Assembly (NCBI RefSeq): GCF_016906535.1
Contig: NC_057382.1
Span: 1,240,001 to 1,304,000 of the forward strand
Direction: 5' to 3'
Source of the DNA: Rhizoctonia solani
Lineage: Eukaryota; Basidiomycota; Agaricomycetes; Cantharellales; Ceratobasidiaceae
DNA length: 64,000 bases
Under the pieces are notes generated by a model. It was given only the letters and a program-made list of their open reading frames with translations, made no database searches and was not told where the DNA came from. Below are positions 50,878 through 62,720 of the stretch, piece after piece. Each line of letters begins with the position of its first letter. Positions within the stretch are counted from its first letter, which is position 1. The position numbers were made by a program, and so were the translations under genes.

Positions 50878-51667
50878 TTCTATGATTCAACTCCTTTCAA
50901 TGAAGCCCCTACTATACTCGTGGTGTTTTTAAGATTTTTTTTTAGCTTTACGTTAGAATTTATTGAATTTATAAAGTACCGGAACTATATATTGCTATTC
51001 AGTGGGGGCCTCTATGCGTAGCGGATCTCAATTAGAATCCCGGATGTGGTTCTCTCGTTACCTTGCGATCAATGAACCGAATCCGATCTCACTTGGTCGA
51101 GGACTTCACTCTACAAAATGTAATTGTGAATGGTATGTAAGACGATCCAAGTTCTTACAAGCGCGTGTTGCTCCGGTGGTGTCGCGGGCTCCTCTTCACA
51201 TACGTACACGTTTGATAGGTCGAATTTGATGGTTCCCGGCTGCTTGCAATTGGGGATCCACCGGCGCTTATGATTTAAAGATTTACAATAAAGATCGGCG
51301 TGCCGCGATGGCGGAGGATATGCTTCTGACCCCTATTGAAGATAAATTCATATATAATCCTCCGCACCCTCCCCGCCCCCCAACCATCTCTGCTGACGTG
51401 TGATATCACTACGCGGCCCCCTACCTACCGGCCTTAACTCGCCGAACAATTATTTTAATTCACGTGCAACCCCAGGGGCATCTCTTGGACTTGGCCACTA
51501 CATATCTAGCTATTCTTATTACTCGCCTCGGTTCTTCCAACTCGATTCCATCTTGCAGTCATGACCTGGGAGGGCTGACTCTACAGCATCGTCTCGGTCA
51601 TCATCCTTAGATCGCGGTGGGCTCAGTCGCCACTCGAGCACCTGGTCCAACTCATTGATCCTAACAA
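50878..51667. other. Intergenic before the sterol glucosyltransferase gene
   Basis: No gene recognised. The 51360-51480 part is cytosine-rich and probably promoter or leader sequence of the next gene. Confidence 0.45.
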
Positions 51668-54600
51668 TGGAGTCACTCGGCCGGGCAGCCTTCGCTCTTT
51701 CGTATCTTGAATGCTGCGGCCCAATACAGCCAATTGATCCTGCACGAGGACAGTTCTGAATCAGAGTCTGATGTTGTGGAGACTCCAGCCTCCGACTCGG
51801 CTGCCGATGCCCAGATTAAGCTAGCTGAAAACGACAATAATCTACAGCACGGTGCTTATCCGTCTCCTGAAACTGCTTTGGCAAACCTTGCATGCACCTC
51901 ATGTTCGCTCTCGCGCCGGGTCGTTACTTCGCTCCAGCGATTCGCACATATACGACCGGTATGACCCCAGAGATAACGCCCAAGGATATCCAAGACGTCA
52001 AGCAGGAGGTGGCTCAGCAAGCTGGGGAACCACCACGATGTGATCCATCAAGATATCGGACCATGCTGTAGCATTGAGGATTCTACAGCACGAGTTTGGG
52101 GAACTTACGCTACCCGGAGAAGTGGAAGAAATGATTTGGTAGGTACTTTCAAATGGAATCCGAATATTTGTTAAATTAGTATATTTGGTGCTTCCTTGCT
52201 TAGGAAACCGACGCTGCCGAATTATCCCATGATATGATCACAACTTATCCGGATGCCAGTGATGAAGGTCGGGTTAAACCGATTAGGAGCATACTATGTG
52301 AGTTGAATAGGTTTCCACCGAGCGATATCAGCTTACTGAGGCTGCTTAGTGTCTAATGTCAAGGACATCGACCCATACGATCCTACTCAACCAACTCGAG
52401 TTAGGATGCATATGTCTGTATTGGGATTGGATGTTAGTGCCGATGTGGAGTACGATACTGAAGAGTCGGCGCATGAATGGCGTCGCGAAGTGTCAGGTAT
52501 GTGTAACTGCGACCATGCCCTTTATAATCGACCAACCATCGCAATTATAGCCGCTCTTTATATGTATCGTCACCATCGCAAGACTCTCATTGGACATGGA
52601 AATGAAAAGGTTTCGCCCAGACCCGAAGACGCGCAGACGGAATCTCGTGGAGTCCGGATTTGCATCCCCCTAGCCTTGATCAAAGAATACCAACACGAGT
52701 GGTGGGCGGCGTGGGCATTTATACTTAGTGTCGCGGTCGACCATCGTTCGTCCTCGGGTGGCATTCGAGACATAGTTCCATCGGGTAGCCTGGATAGCGC
52801 AGTCAAAAGTGTTCTAAGGGCAGTTGCCCCTCTCGAGTCGGACATGGGGCAATTGGCACAGTCTGTCATGCCCAAGTCAACGAAGCGGGAATCTTTCACA
52901 GGTTTATCCTTGCCATGCTCGCACACACCAAGCCTTTCGCCCACGACAACTGTTTCGACCGACAGTTCGTCGGTACGAGAACCAATAGCATCAGTCTATG
53001 TCCCACCATCTCCAAGTCCCTGGCTTCAGACTACTCCCTCGGGCCCAGAGCCAGAAGGACTTGCCCAGGTCCTTCATTTGTCGGTTTTACAAGGAGACGA
53101 TAGGTGGAACCAATTTGATAACCTCGTCAAAGCCCGGCGCGAGAATGGCGTGCCTCCGAACGCCCAGGTCGTGCTTGATTGGGGTGAACTTGTATTCGAT
53201 GAGCATACAGGAAGCGAGTCTGGTTCTGATTCTACGAGAGAGATGAAAGTCGAAGCACCAGCATTTAATGAAATGTCTAGCGCCGAACGCAAGATCCGCC
53301 GACTTTTTGCGATAGACGATCAGCAAAAGGTTTGGAGTAAGTACAAAGGCTCTCACGAGAGGTCCCCGTGAATTGACTTGTTCGCCAGTTGCTCGCTGTA
53401 GGCTCTGCAAAACGATTTCGTCGACAACCTATTTTGTTATCACGGACCGATTTGTCTGCTATTGGGCCAAGTCTTTTGGAACTCACGATACTCGGTATCG
53501 TTTCCCTGTCTCGTCCGTCCGAGGAGCGTCCACCGCGTACGTTTACGCACCTCTCGTCTACGGTCTGCGCCTTCAAATTCGTGGACAACACGACCTTACC
53601 TTTGAATTCAACTCGCGCGAACTTCGAGACGAAGCCCTCACCAAATTGAAAGCCATCGCAGACACCAATCTTGCCAGCGAAAACGGCCCCATAGCCACCA
53701 CCGGCTCCGAAGTCCCATCGCCCCGCGCAGAACACCCTTCGCCGATCACAATACCCGAGTTCTCGTCTACTCAGGAATGCGTATCTAATGCTCCGGCCTT
53801 GTTCTCACCTCTCAGCCGCACGATGAGGCGCATAAACTCTGTACACATACCTCCTGCCCTAGTCTCGCGCTTCCCCAAACCGATTAATGTTCCGCCGACT
53901 GCGATAGTCCATATCCCTTCCAAGCATTTTGTATGTCTGACAATCGGCTCGCGGGGAGATGTTCAGCCGTATATCGCTTTGGCCCGTGGTCTTATGGCTG
54001 AAGGGCACCGAGTGACCATTGTAACGCATGAAGAGTACAAGGAGTGGTGTGAAGGATGGGGTGTAGCTCATCGGACCGCGGGGGCGACCCTGGGGCATTG
54101 ATGAAGCTGAGCGTTGAAAACCGGGTTAGTGCACTCCAGATCCAACATCGCCGTATCTCTGGCTGATTTCCTTCTTCAGATGTTTTCTCCTCAATTCTTC
54201 AAGGAGGGTTTGACAAACGTAAGTATCTCTTCCGATCGGATTTACATGGAGGTTGATCTTTCTCTTATTGCAGTTCAGGGACTGGTTAGACGACTGTAAG
54301 TATGGCAAAGTGGAGAATAGATGTGCAGAATTTCTTATAACTTGACAGTGCTGCTTGACTCTTGGAAGCAATGTCAGGATGCAGACGTTCTAATTCAGAG
54401 CCCCTCCGCCATGGCTGGTGCGCACATTGCCGAGGCTCTGAGTAAGTTTCGTCCGCTTCCTGAATATTATAGCACTATGTATGCGCACTAACACTAGAAC
54501 CTCAGAGAAGCAACTAACTCGCTCATTTCGTAGGCCCTGGACGAGGACTAACGATTACCCTCATGCGTTCATGACACCTCCAATGGAAATTTCGGGGTCA

Positions 54601-56035
54601 TTCAACTATTCTACAGTAAGCCGATCAACACATATGTTATATGTTTGTTTATTGACGCCTAAGTAGTATGTTGTGTTGACAATGTCTTTTGGCAAGCGAC
54701 TTCTGGTCAGATCAATCGCTGGCGCCGCAAGCACCTTGGCTTACCCAGCACTGACATGGCTCATCTCGCGCAAACCAAGATTCCATTCATCTATAACTTT
54801 TCGCCAGTAAGCTCTTATCTGGATTCATTTCTTATATCCGATTGCTTATTTACGCCATCAGGCGGTTGTTCCTAAACCCTTAGATTGGAAAGATCCCATT
54901 ACAATTAGCGGCTAGTAAGTACGATCCGCCCATACGGTCTGAATAAATCATTAAATGCACACGAATAGCTGGTTCTTGGATGACGCAGACCTCAACTGGG
55001 AGCCCACGCAGGAGCTCACTGACTTTATGAATAAAGCCCGAAAGGATAACAAACCTCTGGTGTACATTGGCTTTGGAAGTATTGTCGTGCCGAATCCCAA
55101 GGCCATGACAAGGAGTATCGTCAAAGCAGTGCTCAAGAGTAGGGTTTCAAAGTCACGCCAAAATTGTGTTACTAATGCCTCGGATAGGTGATGTCCGTGC
55201 GATCTTGTCCAAGGGCTGGTCAGCCCGAATGAGCAAAGAGATTGGACCTGAGGTAGAGCTTCCTCCCGAGGTCTTTTCGGTGAGTTATGCACGAAGTTCT
55301 TTTACACACATGTGAACTCATATGGGATTTTGACATAGGTGGATAAGATTCCACATGAGTGAGTATTTGATGTAGGAGAGCGCTAGGATTTGGTTCTCAC
55401 ACTGCCTTGGCGCCCCTCCAGTTGGCTGTTCCCGAAAATTGATGCGGCATTGCACCATGGAGGTGCTGGAACGACAGGTGCTTCACTTCGTGGTAAGTAT
55501 TTCTGCGTTCGAGAAAATTTAAGCGAACGAAGGTCTGATTATATGCGCTAGCCGGAATACCTACACTGATTAAGCCTTGGTTCGGGTGAGTGGATTGGAC
55601 GGGCTCATACGTTCGGGCATCTAACGTACGAACAGTGATCAATTCTTCTGGCGACGCGTGTGACGAAACTCGGGGCTGGACTTCGAGTATCTAGTCTATC
55701 GAGCTCGGACCTGGCTGACGCCCTTAGGCGTGCCGTATCGGATAGGTGCGGCTAATATTGAAAAATCTTGCACGGAAAATTCTGAAAAGGTGTTCTGATT
55801 TCAGGATAATGAAAGAGAAGGCCGCGGCGGTCGGAGAGAAGATTCGTTCGGTACGTCTCAAAAGTGTGTGCCTGTAGGAGTCTTGCTAACCCTGTGCTTG
55901 TAGGAAAATGGCGTAGCCAATGCTATTCGCGCAATCTACACTTATTTACCCCGCGCGTGAGTGCCTCTTTGGGGTTTGAGGCTTTTATACTAAATTTGAT
56001 GTTTTCCCAGCGCTCAAGATCGTACAACTCTCTGA
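51668..56035 (+). CDS. Sterol 3-beta-glucosyltransferase (Atg26/UGT80 type)
   Basis: Transfers glucose from UDP-glucose to the sterol 3-hydroxyl. The N-terminal part is acidic and Ser-rich ([20 protein letters not shown] near 51735), followed by a GRAM/PH-like region ([49 protein letters not shown]). A second GRAM-like part lies near 53.3-53.65 kb ([37 protein letters not shown]). The GT domain has [20 protein letters not shown] near 53940, [18 protein letters not shown] near 54390, [20 protein letters not shown] near 55050 and [16 protein letters not shown] near 55445, the last being the UDP-sugar signature. It ends AQDRTTL with the stop at 56033-56035. Modular order matches fungal Atg26-like enzymes. 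The start at 51668 is tentative because the frame changes near 51700. Confidence 0.85.
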
Positions 56036-56295
56036 TTTTTTGACCACTGAAATCCGACATTGAATATTTAGGGAACGAACCCCCTAGTTGCATTTGTATT
56101 TATGTTCTAAAGTTCAATTGTTTTTTATGTTTACCATTAGGTTGTTTTTGTTAAAGTGTATGCATTCATAATTTTGAATCTATGAAATCCAAGAGTATAC
56201 AATAACTAGTAAACTAGAAGCACGGAATGGGACTGGGCTATTACCAACACCAAATTGGGTATATGACAACATGGCACTACGAGCACAGAATATAC

Positions 56296-57513
56296 TTAGA
56301 AAACTTTCAACAGCCATATGACCAACCAGAGCATTCCAACCGCATTCAAGCCAGCAGTCGCGCGTAGTGCATCCGGGGCAGAATCCATGATCGGAACAGC
56401 TGCCCCTATAGTCTCGTTAAGGCAGTTCAAGAACGTTGTATTGGTGCCTGGCGGTAAAGGCGTATCGGCACTAGTGGGTGGGGGTGCAGTGTTGTTATGT
56501 GCAGGAGCGTTTGCAGGAAGACTTGCGGAATTATTGTAGGACGTAAGAGCTAGCATGAACGATGAAGCTCGGTAGTACTGGACTGCTTGCTCCACATGAA
56601 CGGTGGAGTTGTTATCCTGTGAATTTCTTTTGTCAAATTCCATAAACCGCTGAGCACGACAGAAATCTTACATCAAAGGGTGTGCCAGTCGCATTCACAA
56701 CAGAGCACTGTGCGACTATCGCTTCCATAACCGCAGAGACAGAGTCAGCATCTCCAACGATGTAGTACGAAGCCGTAGCATTGTTAACTGTCGTATTGCC
56801 TCCACTGCCCTCTGGTGGCCATTCAGTAGATCGTACCAACGCCTGCTGCATCGGACCCCCAGGTCGACTATCATTGTTGGAAGGACCGTATTCACGATGA
56901 CCATAGTATCCCGCTCCTAGGCCAATAGGGACAAAGACTGGTCAATAACCGAACGGGAAACCCCGTCCGGCGACCGAAGATCCTCCACCATAGGTATACC
57001 CGCTTCCATAACGGCTATTACCGTATACTTGTCCACGACTACCACCACCTATGGATCGTCCCGCAAAGGCGCCGCCACCAATTGTCGTCACGGAACCACC
57101 TCCTTGACCATACGAGGAGGCACCGCGGTTGCCATTTGAACCTTTGAAGGAGGAACAGTGAGTAGACGTAAATTAATTAAAATTAGAACGAAGATCCTTA
57201 CCCGAGAACGTAACTCCTCCACGAGATCCGCCTCGGGACCCGCCTAAGAATCTAGTTAGTCAGGACTTCGCAGTGGGCACCCCCACAAAACGTTGTAGGC
57301 GACCCGAAAGTTTTATGTGTTGTACTCACCCGCTCCACTTCCTGCAGTTCCTCCGCGTCCTCCTCCTCCTCCACCGCCGCCGCCTCTTCCACCTCCAGCA
57401 CGAGGAACAAACTTCAACTTGATTTCACCAACCAATTCGGTATTTTCACGTCTGTCAACTTCTTCAAAGCGAGGGCCAACGTATCGTCTTTCAGATGGTA
57501 GTGAAAACCTCAT
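56296..57513 (-). pseudogene. Glycine-rich protein paralogue A with in-frame stop
   Basis: Minus-strand paralogue of 58360-59586. The start at 57513 (MRFSLPSERRYVGPRFEEVD) leads into a poly-glycine stretch, then a Gly/Ser/Tyr-rich part. A conserved block follows: RGFPFGY, a TGA at 56944-56942 where the sister copy has TGG (Trp), then PVFVPIGLGAGYYGHREYG. The C-terminal half has QALVRSTEWPP, SYYIVGDADSVSAVMEAIVA and, after an intron, EQAVQYYRASSFMLALTSYN, DTPLPPGT and FLNCLNETIGAAVPIMDSAP. It ends in a hydrophobic tail, GMLWLVIWLLKVF, at 56296. The frame is otherwise continuous around the stop. The tail suggests membrane attachment, but no N-terminal signal peptide is visible. I do not recognise a function. 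Confidence 0.6.
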
Positions 57514-58359
57514 TGTGGGATAGGTATAGAAAAGGGAGGAAGGGGGGGGGGGAGAATTGAGACTTGTGGTACCTTGTAAAGTCTATAAGAACGTTCCACC
57601 GAGGTGGCTCCCAGACTGGTATGGGCGGAAAGCTCCAAAAACACATGTCTGCCGGAATTCGAAGCTTGGCGGGCATGACCTCAGATTGCTCATGCATAGC
57701 CTCCGGCGATCGACTTTGACAATCCAGAAGGATCACAGGAAGCTGGAAACTTAAACCCCCCTTGGGACGGCTCGCTGGCAATTGATCGTGACATATAAAT
57801 GACATACCATACATGCACTTTTCTTTCGTAGAACTCCACAGTCGTAGTCAATAAAATCACTTAATAACATGGGACTGGTAGACCGCTCGAGCTCGAAAAA
57901 CTTCCAAGTATCTTGTCTTGTAGTAATTCAATTTCACCCCGACTGAAGGTTAAACCTCACCATATCCTCGAGGACCACCGGTTAAAAGGTGCTCCTAATA
58001 AGTCTTGGTATGTTTACTAATGCCGTTAGTTTACGGGTAATTGGCAGATGGACGAAATCGAACGTGGGATTAGCTACATGTAAGGGGAATTCAATCACTC
58101 TAACAGAAGATAGTGTAATTACATTCATTAGGAATGCAGCTTTCGCTGGTAGCTATAAAATAGACAATGAAGTATTTTCTAAACAAAATCGAGATGAGGA
58201 TGGGTATGAGTAGGATGAACTGAAACAGGCATAGAAATACAGCAAGGGTCATGTTTTGATATCCGAAGTTAGAAACGTAAAACATGAAATCGAAGAAGTA
58301 GAAAGCTAGAGGCTACAGTGCTCCATAAGAACGCATGAATATCAAAAATACAATATACA
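57514..58359. other. Intergenic between glycine-rich paralogues
   Basis: Holds a 14-base G-run near 57541 and AT-rich sequence. It probably serves as promoter for paralogue A and 3' flank of paralogue B. No gene seen. Confidence 0.45.
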
Positions 58360-59586
58360 CTAAAGCAATTTAAAGATCCATAAAAGGATCCAAAGTAGCC
58401 CAATGGTGTTCAGTCCCCCTAGAGTGTGCATATGCGCTGGGGCAGAGTTATAGGTTGGGGTACTCGAACCCGAGACACTGTCTTCGGCGTCCATGATGGG
58501 TATCGATGCGCCGATTGTAGTGTTCAAACAGTTCAAAAAGTTCATGTCCGTACCAGGAGGTAGGGGCGTGTCAGAAAGTGCAGTCGAAGGCGTGGTGCCG
58601 TTTTTTGGAATCGAATTAGCGGAATTGTTATAAGAAGTCAGAATGAGCGCAAACGAAGATGCTCGGTAGAATTGGACGGCCTGCTCGAAGGATATTGAGG
58701 GGTTGGTTTCCTGCACAAGGTGAAATCAGCTGTGAAATACAAATAAACACACGAGGAATACGTACATTCATTGCCACACCTGACGTACGAATAACCGAGC
58801 ACTCATTGACCAACTCTTCCATAATGGCTGCGACTGAATCTGCGTCTCCAATAATGTAGTACGGCGCAGTCGCATTGTTGATTGGTGTCGCTGAGTCTGT
58901 CGAGTTGGGCCAGCTGGTCGAACGAACGAGTGCCTGATGCATCTTTCCACCAGGCCGACTTGCATTACTCGCTGGTCCGTATTCATGATAACCGTAGTAC
59001 GCAGCTCCCCCTGTAATAGGAACGTAGATTGGCCAATATCCAAAGGGAAACCCGCGTCCGGAAACAGAGGGACCGCTACTGCCATAGGCATATCCACTAC
59101 CATATTGCCTGCTTCCAAAGACCTGGTTTCGCGTACCACCGCCAACTGATCTTCCCGCAAAGGCACCAGAGGATATGGTCGAAGGATTACCGCCCCCACT
59201 ACCGTATGACGAAGCGCCTCGTCCATTCCCTAAATTCAAGTATTAATAGAAATTGGATATGCCAAAAAAATTCTACACATGCCTGTTCCGAATGATACAC
59301 CACCCCTAGATCCCCCATTAAATCCTCCGTTGCTGGAGCTACCACTCGATCCTCCGCTTGAACCACCGCTTGAACCACCCCTGGTACCACCACTAGAGCC
59401 ACCTCTGGTGCCACCACCAGAACCTCCCCGGGTACCTCCTCCTCCCCCTCCTCTTCCTCCTCCACGGGGGTCACGAGGGAGGATATTTGAAGTAAACTCT
59501 TCTGTGAGCTCTATATTCTCACGCCGATCGAGTCCATCGGAAACCGAGTTACTGTAGCGTTGGGTATTTTTGACAGAGAAACGCAT
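58360..59586 (-). CDS. Glycine-rich protein paralogue B
   Basis: The intact-looking sister of paralogue A. The start at 59586 (MRFSVKNTQRYSNSVSDGLD) is followed by RRENIELTEE and a Gly/Ser-Arg repeat of GGTRGGSS units near 59.4 kb. The second exon has GAFAGRSVGGGTRNQVFGSR, SGRGFPFGYWPIYVPITGGA and YYGYHEYGP. QALVRSTSWPN and YYIIGDADSVAAIMEELVNE follow, then an intron. The last exon has SFEQAVQFYRASSFALILTS, SDTPLPPGTDMNFLNCLNTT and IGASIPIMDAEDS, ending in a hydrophobic segment GGLNTIGLLWILLWIFKLL at 58360. Shared blocks with paralogue A run along the whole length, so the pair arose by tandem duplication. The C-terminal segment could be a tail anchor or GPI-type signal; no clear signal peptide is seen. 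Function unknown. Confidence 0.65.
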
Positions 59587-59706
59587 GCTGACGAAACTGT
59601 AAGAAAAATATATGTGGTTAGGTAAGTGCCCCAAATGCATCACGTTCTGGAGGGAAAACGGACCAACTAAGAAGGTGAAAATGCTGGTGAAGCACCAAAG
59701 GGCAAC

Positions 59707-59714
59707 TTTATATA
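59707..59714 (-). promoter_or_regulatory. TATA box of glycine-rich paralogue B
   Basis: TATATAAA on the minus strand about 120 bases before the start at 59586. Confidence 0.5.
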
Positions 59715-60054
59715 GATGGTCATCCGTGCCGAATCATGGAGCCCTGATGCCCGACAATGCCGCTTTACGGTAAATGAAGGTACCCTTTGGATGTCTAGAA
59801 GGAAATGTGTGAATGCACAGCCTTCGCATGACTCATGGTGGATCCTCGACTTCACTCCGCCTTCCGGAAAAAGAACGGACCTAACGATTATTGTGAGGAT
59901 AAAACAGCCTGCTGCACTGTTGAGGCTAAATGGGAGTGAGGACGTGATCAACAATTATACCTGAATTAGATCAAGCAAACGTACACGAATCACAAAGTTA
60001 GATACATTTATCGACCAGGTGAAAGCTGGCTTGGCACATTCTGCCGAACTTCGC

Positions 60055-61481
60055 CTAGCTCCGCTCTCCGACAGGCGCAGAAAACCGGCTTCCAGAATAT
60101 GCACCGCCTGATCCATAGTCGACCACACTATCCTTCGGGAAGCCCTCAGCACTACCAGTTTGGATATCCCGTTCATCTCCCCAGCAGAGACCACACTCTT
60201 CGACAACCGCATCTATGTCATCTTCATTCCAATCGCTTGTCGTTTCCCATGCTTGCTCAAATTCGATGTCCAAGGCCGTTTCTTGTGCGTCCTCGCCACC
60301 AGTGCGACTACGTTGCCTTTGCCGCTCGCGCTGTGCCTCAGTATATGACTTGCGGAGAGCGTGTCGTGGGGGAAGGTGCTTGGGTGCAGGCGGTGGCATC
60401 CCACCTTGTCCGGTTCCAGCGCTCGTGTTTGAATCGAGAGGATGAGCAGGGGCTATCGGTGATGCCAAATGAGATGACATGATGGGAGAAGTTGGGGAAG
60501 TTGGAACTGGGTTAAGTGGAAGTATTCGGGCAGTTGGAACAGCTGACGCCAGTCGTGGTGCATATGGTTGTCCAACACGGGTTGGCACATTCCAACGTCG
60601 TTGTCGAAGAAGCTTATGCTAAGCAAGAGGTAAAAATCAATGAAAAAACGGTCAATGTCTGGGGAAGATGCGTACTCTTTCGCGATCTTCTTCAATACGT
60701 TTGAATATCTCATCCCTTTCAGCCGCAGAGGTGTTGGATCGTGTAGCTGGAATTTCCTTCAGGCTACCGGACAAGTAATTAAAAACACGTGCTGGATACT
60801 CGGAGAACTGCTCACCTGCTCTTCTTTATCTCGAGAATTTCTATCACATTGGATACCGCAATCGGGTCGAGCACGCGTTTAGTTTGCCACGACTCCAGGA
60901 TCTGTTTACTGGCTACAAGTCAAAACCATAAGGTGGTGCACATTACATAGGACTCGCCTGTCTAGCACTCTGAAAATTGACCAATCCATCTCTCGAGTCA
61001 GGGACAACATATTCAACGATTTTTTCCAAGTCCCGGGTGACGTATTCGATATACGGCGCTTGTGAGGAGGGTGTCGTGACACCACCCTGGTAAAGAAGTG
61101 CGGTTTCGCACAAGTTATCAAGAAGATGTAGGATATTCATTCGAGTGTTTAGAGACCCCTTGTTATTCCACATCAGGCATAGACTCTGCTAAGAGTTTGA
61201 GATGATCTAACCTTTTGACACTCCTCCATTACGCAGTCCCACAAATCTTCACCACAGCGGGCATAGTGCTTGAGTGCATATCCGACAATCTTTTGGATAG
61301 ATGCTTGTGTTCTGGTTCAAAAGTTATTTTCAGTATGCAAACCACAAGTGTGTTACTTTTGCCGACCTTGCCGGTATCGAGCAGTCACTTACAAGATACT
61401 GAGGTAAAGAAGACTCCTGACTTACGCGTTGAGTTTCCGCAGATGGCCTAAGAATTGCATTCGAACTTCAAATGGATCCAT
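60055..61481 (-). CDS. CTK3: CTD kinase I gamma subunit Ctk3
   Basis: Regulatory subunit of the kinase that phosphorylates the RNA polymerase II C-terminal domain. The minus-strand start at 61481 gives MDPFEVRMQFLGHLRKLNA, the characteristic beginning of the CTD-interacting (CID-like) domain. The next exons give GSLNTRMNILHLLDNLCETA near 61150, QAPYIEYVTRDLEKIVEYVV near 61055 and SRDGLVNFQSAR near 60980. A middle exon has SNTSAAERDEIFKRIEEDRE near 60700. The long C-terminal part (60588-60055) is Pro/Ser-rich with ALRKSYTEAQRERQRQRSR and an acidic segment, ending FSAPVGERS at 60055. The C-terminal extension is longer than in yeast Ctk3. Exon borders are approximate. Confidence 0.8.
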
Positions 61482-61940
61482 AGGGACTAACCACGCGGAG
61501 GATATTGAAGAATGTACGCAGGTGAGGCACAGATGCCGATCGTGGTCGAAAACAACTGTCGGATCACGTGGTACTGATTTATTTTTCTTTGGATACAATT
61601 TATTACTCGGAACCCGAGCACATGGTCAGACACCGATCGCGAGGCTATGCTAGAGCGAGTCGACGTGCACAGCAGAGAACAAAAAAAAAGGAAGCGACAT
61701 TAGCAGAGGAGAGGAACACACAGAGTGGGTGAGACCACGCAGAATAGGAGGGCTTGCCAGAACCAGGGCTCTGGGAACACAACCGATTGTGGTATGGGGT
61801 GAGAGCAGAAAGGTGGGAAGGGTACAGAAGGCCCAAAAAACAGATACAAAGGGATGGGGGCATACAGAGACGCCACGAACATAAATAACCAAATAGATAG
61901 ATAACCGAAAGGAGCACCATAGGGGGAGGAGTAAGCCAAA

Positions 61941-62720
61941 TCAGATTTTGAAGGCATCTGTTGAGTTGATGAAGCTGGCAACGACTCGGAGTCCGGTGGC
62001 GGTGCCGAAAAGAACAGGGTCTGGCATGGATCCCGAGGCATTGCGAAGGGCGAGTCTGGCGTCGTCGTATGAGGGGCAGGCCCGGATGACGTGATCGAGA
62101 GTTTGGCGGGGGGGGGGGCTCCGCATGGGTAGCTGGGGTCGTCGTCGGGCCGGAATCGTTCTCGGCATTCATGGCCCAAGATGGCCTGGTTTAGCCAGGC
62201 GTGTATTGCGTGATGAAATGGGAATGCTTTGAAGAAGGGTTGGGGGGACAAAGATGGGTTGTGGCGAATGTATTCCGACACGAATCGAGAGTGGGGTTGG
62301 TTGGACCATTCTCGTGCCCATGTGCGGCTAGCATTCCAAGTGGCTTCGGCCTTGCACCAGGTTAACGACCTATTGTGCGTGTGGTACGGCGGTTTCGTTC
62401 CGCCTTCGTTGGCGAGTGCGTCTGCACGTTCGTTACCTTCGACACCTTCATGGCCCGGGACCCAGCGCAGTTCAACCTTGTTGAGAGGCGACTCGTGCAG
62501 GAAAGTGTCGATGGCAGAGCAGAATTTCCATGATGTGTACTGGCATGGGTGTATAGACAGAAACGACATATTGGAGAGGGCGGCTTTGTTGTCTGCAAAG
62601 AGCAGTATATTATGAGTGTCCAGAGATCTCGCTTTAGAAACCCCGTAGGCGGCAGCCTCTGCCAGGGCTATCATTTCCGCGTCGAAGACTTCGAACCTGG
62701 GTTCAATGCCCCCACGTAGT
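61941..62720 (-). mobile_element. RNase H end of a non-LTR-like retroelement, 5'-truncated
   Basis: The minus strand encodes an RNase H domain. FEVFDAEMIALAEAAAYG near 62705 gives the catalytic DAEM (Asp and Glu), then LLFADNKAALSNM (second Asp) and VELRWVPGHEGVEGNERADA (PGHxGxxGNExAD, final catalytic residues). A C-terminal Cys/His segment follows (PSYPCGAPPP, then QTLDHVIRACPSYDDARLAL), as in the ends of fungal reverse transcriptase polyproteins. No reverse transcriptase lies upstream (beyond 62720), so the element is 5'-truncated. An 11-base C-run at 62118-62108 has the wrong length and breaks the frame between the two parts. The stop is at 61941. The 3' end of the element is unclear, perhaps near 61575. 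Confidence 0.75.

Noticed and set aside
57313..57523. Proline-rich plus-strand frame
   Set aside because: Complement of the poly-glycine coding stretch of paralogue A; same explanation for 59279-59557.
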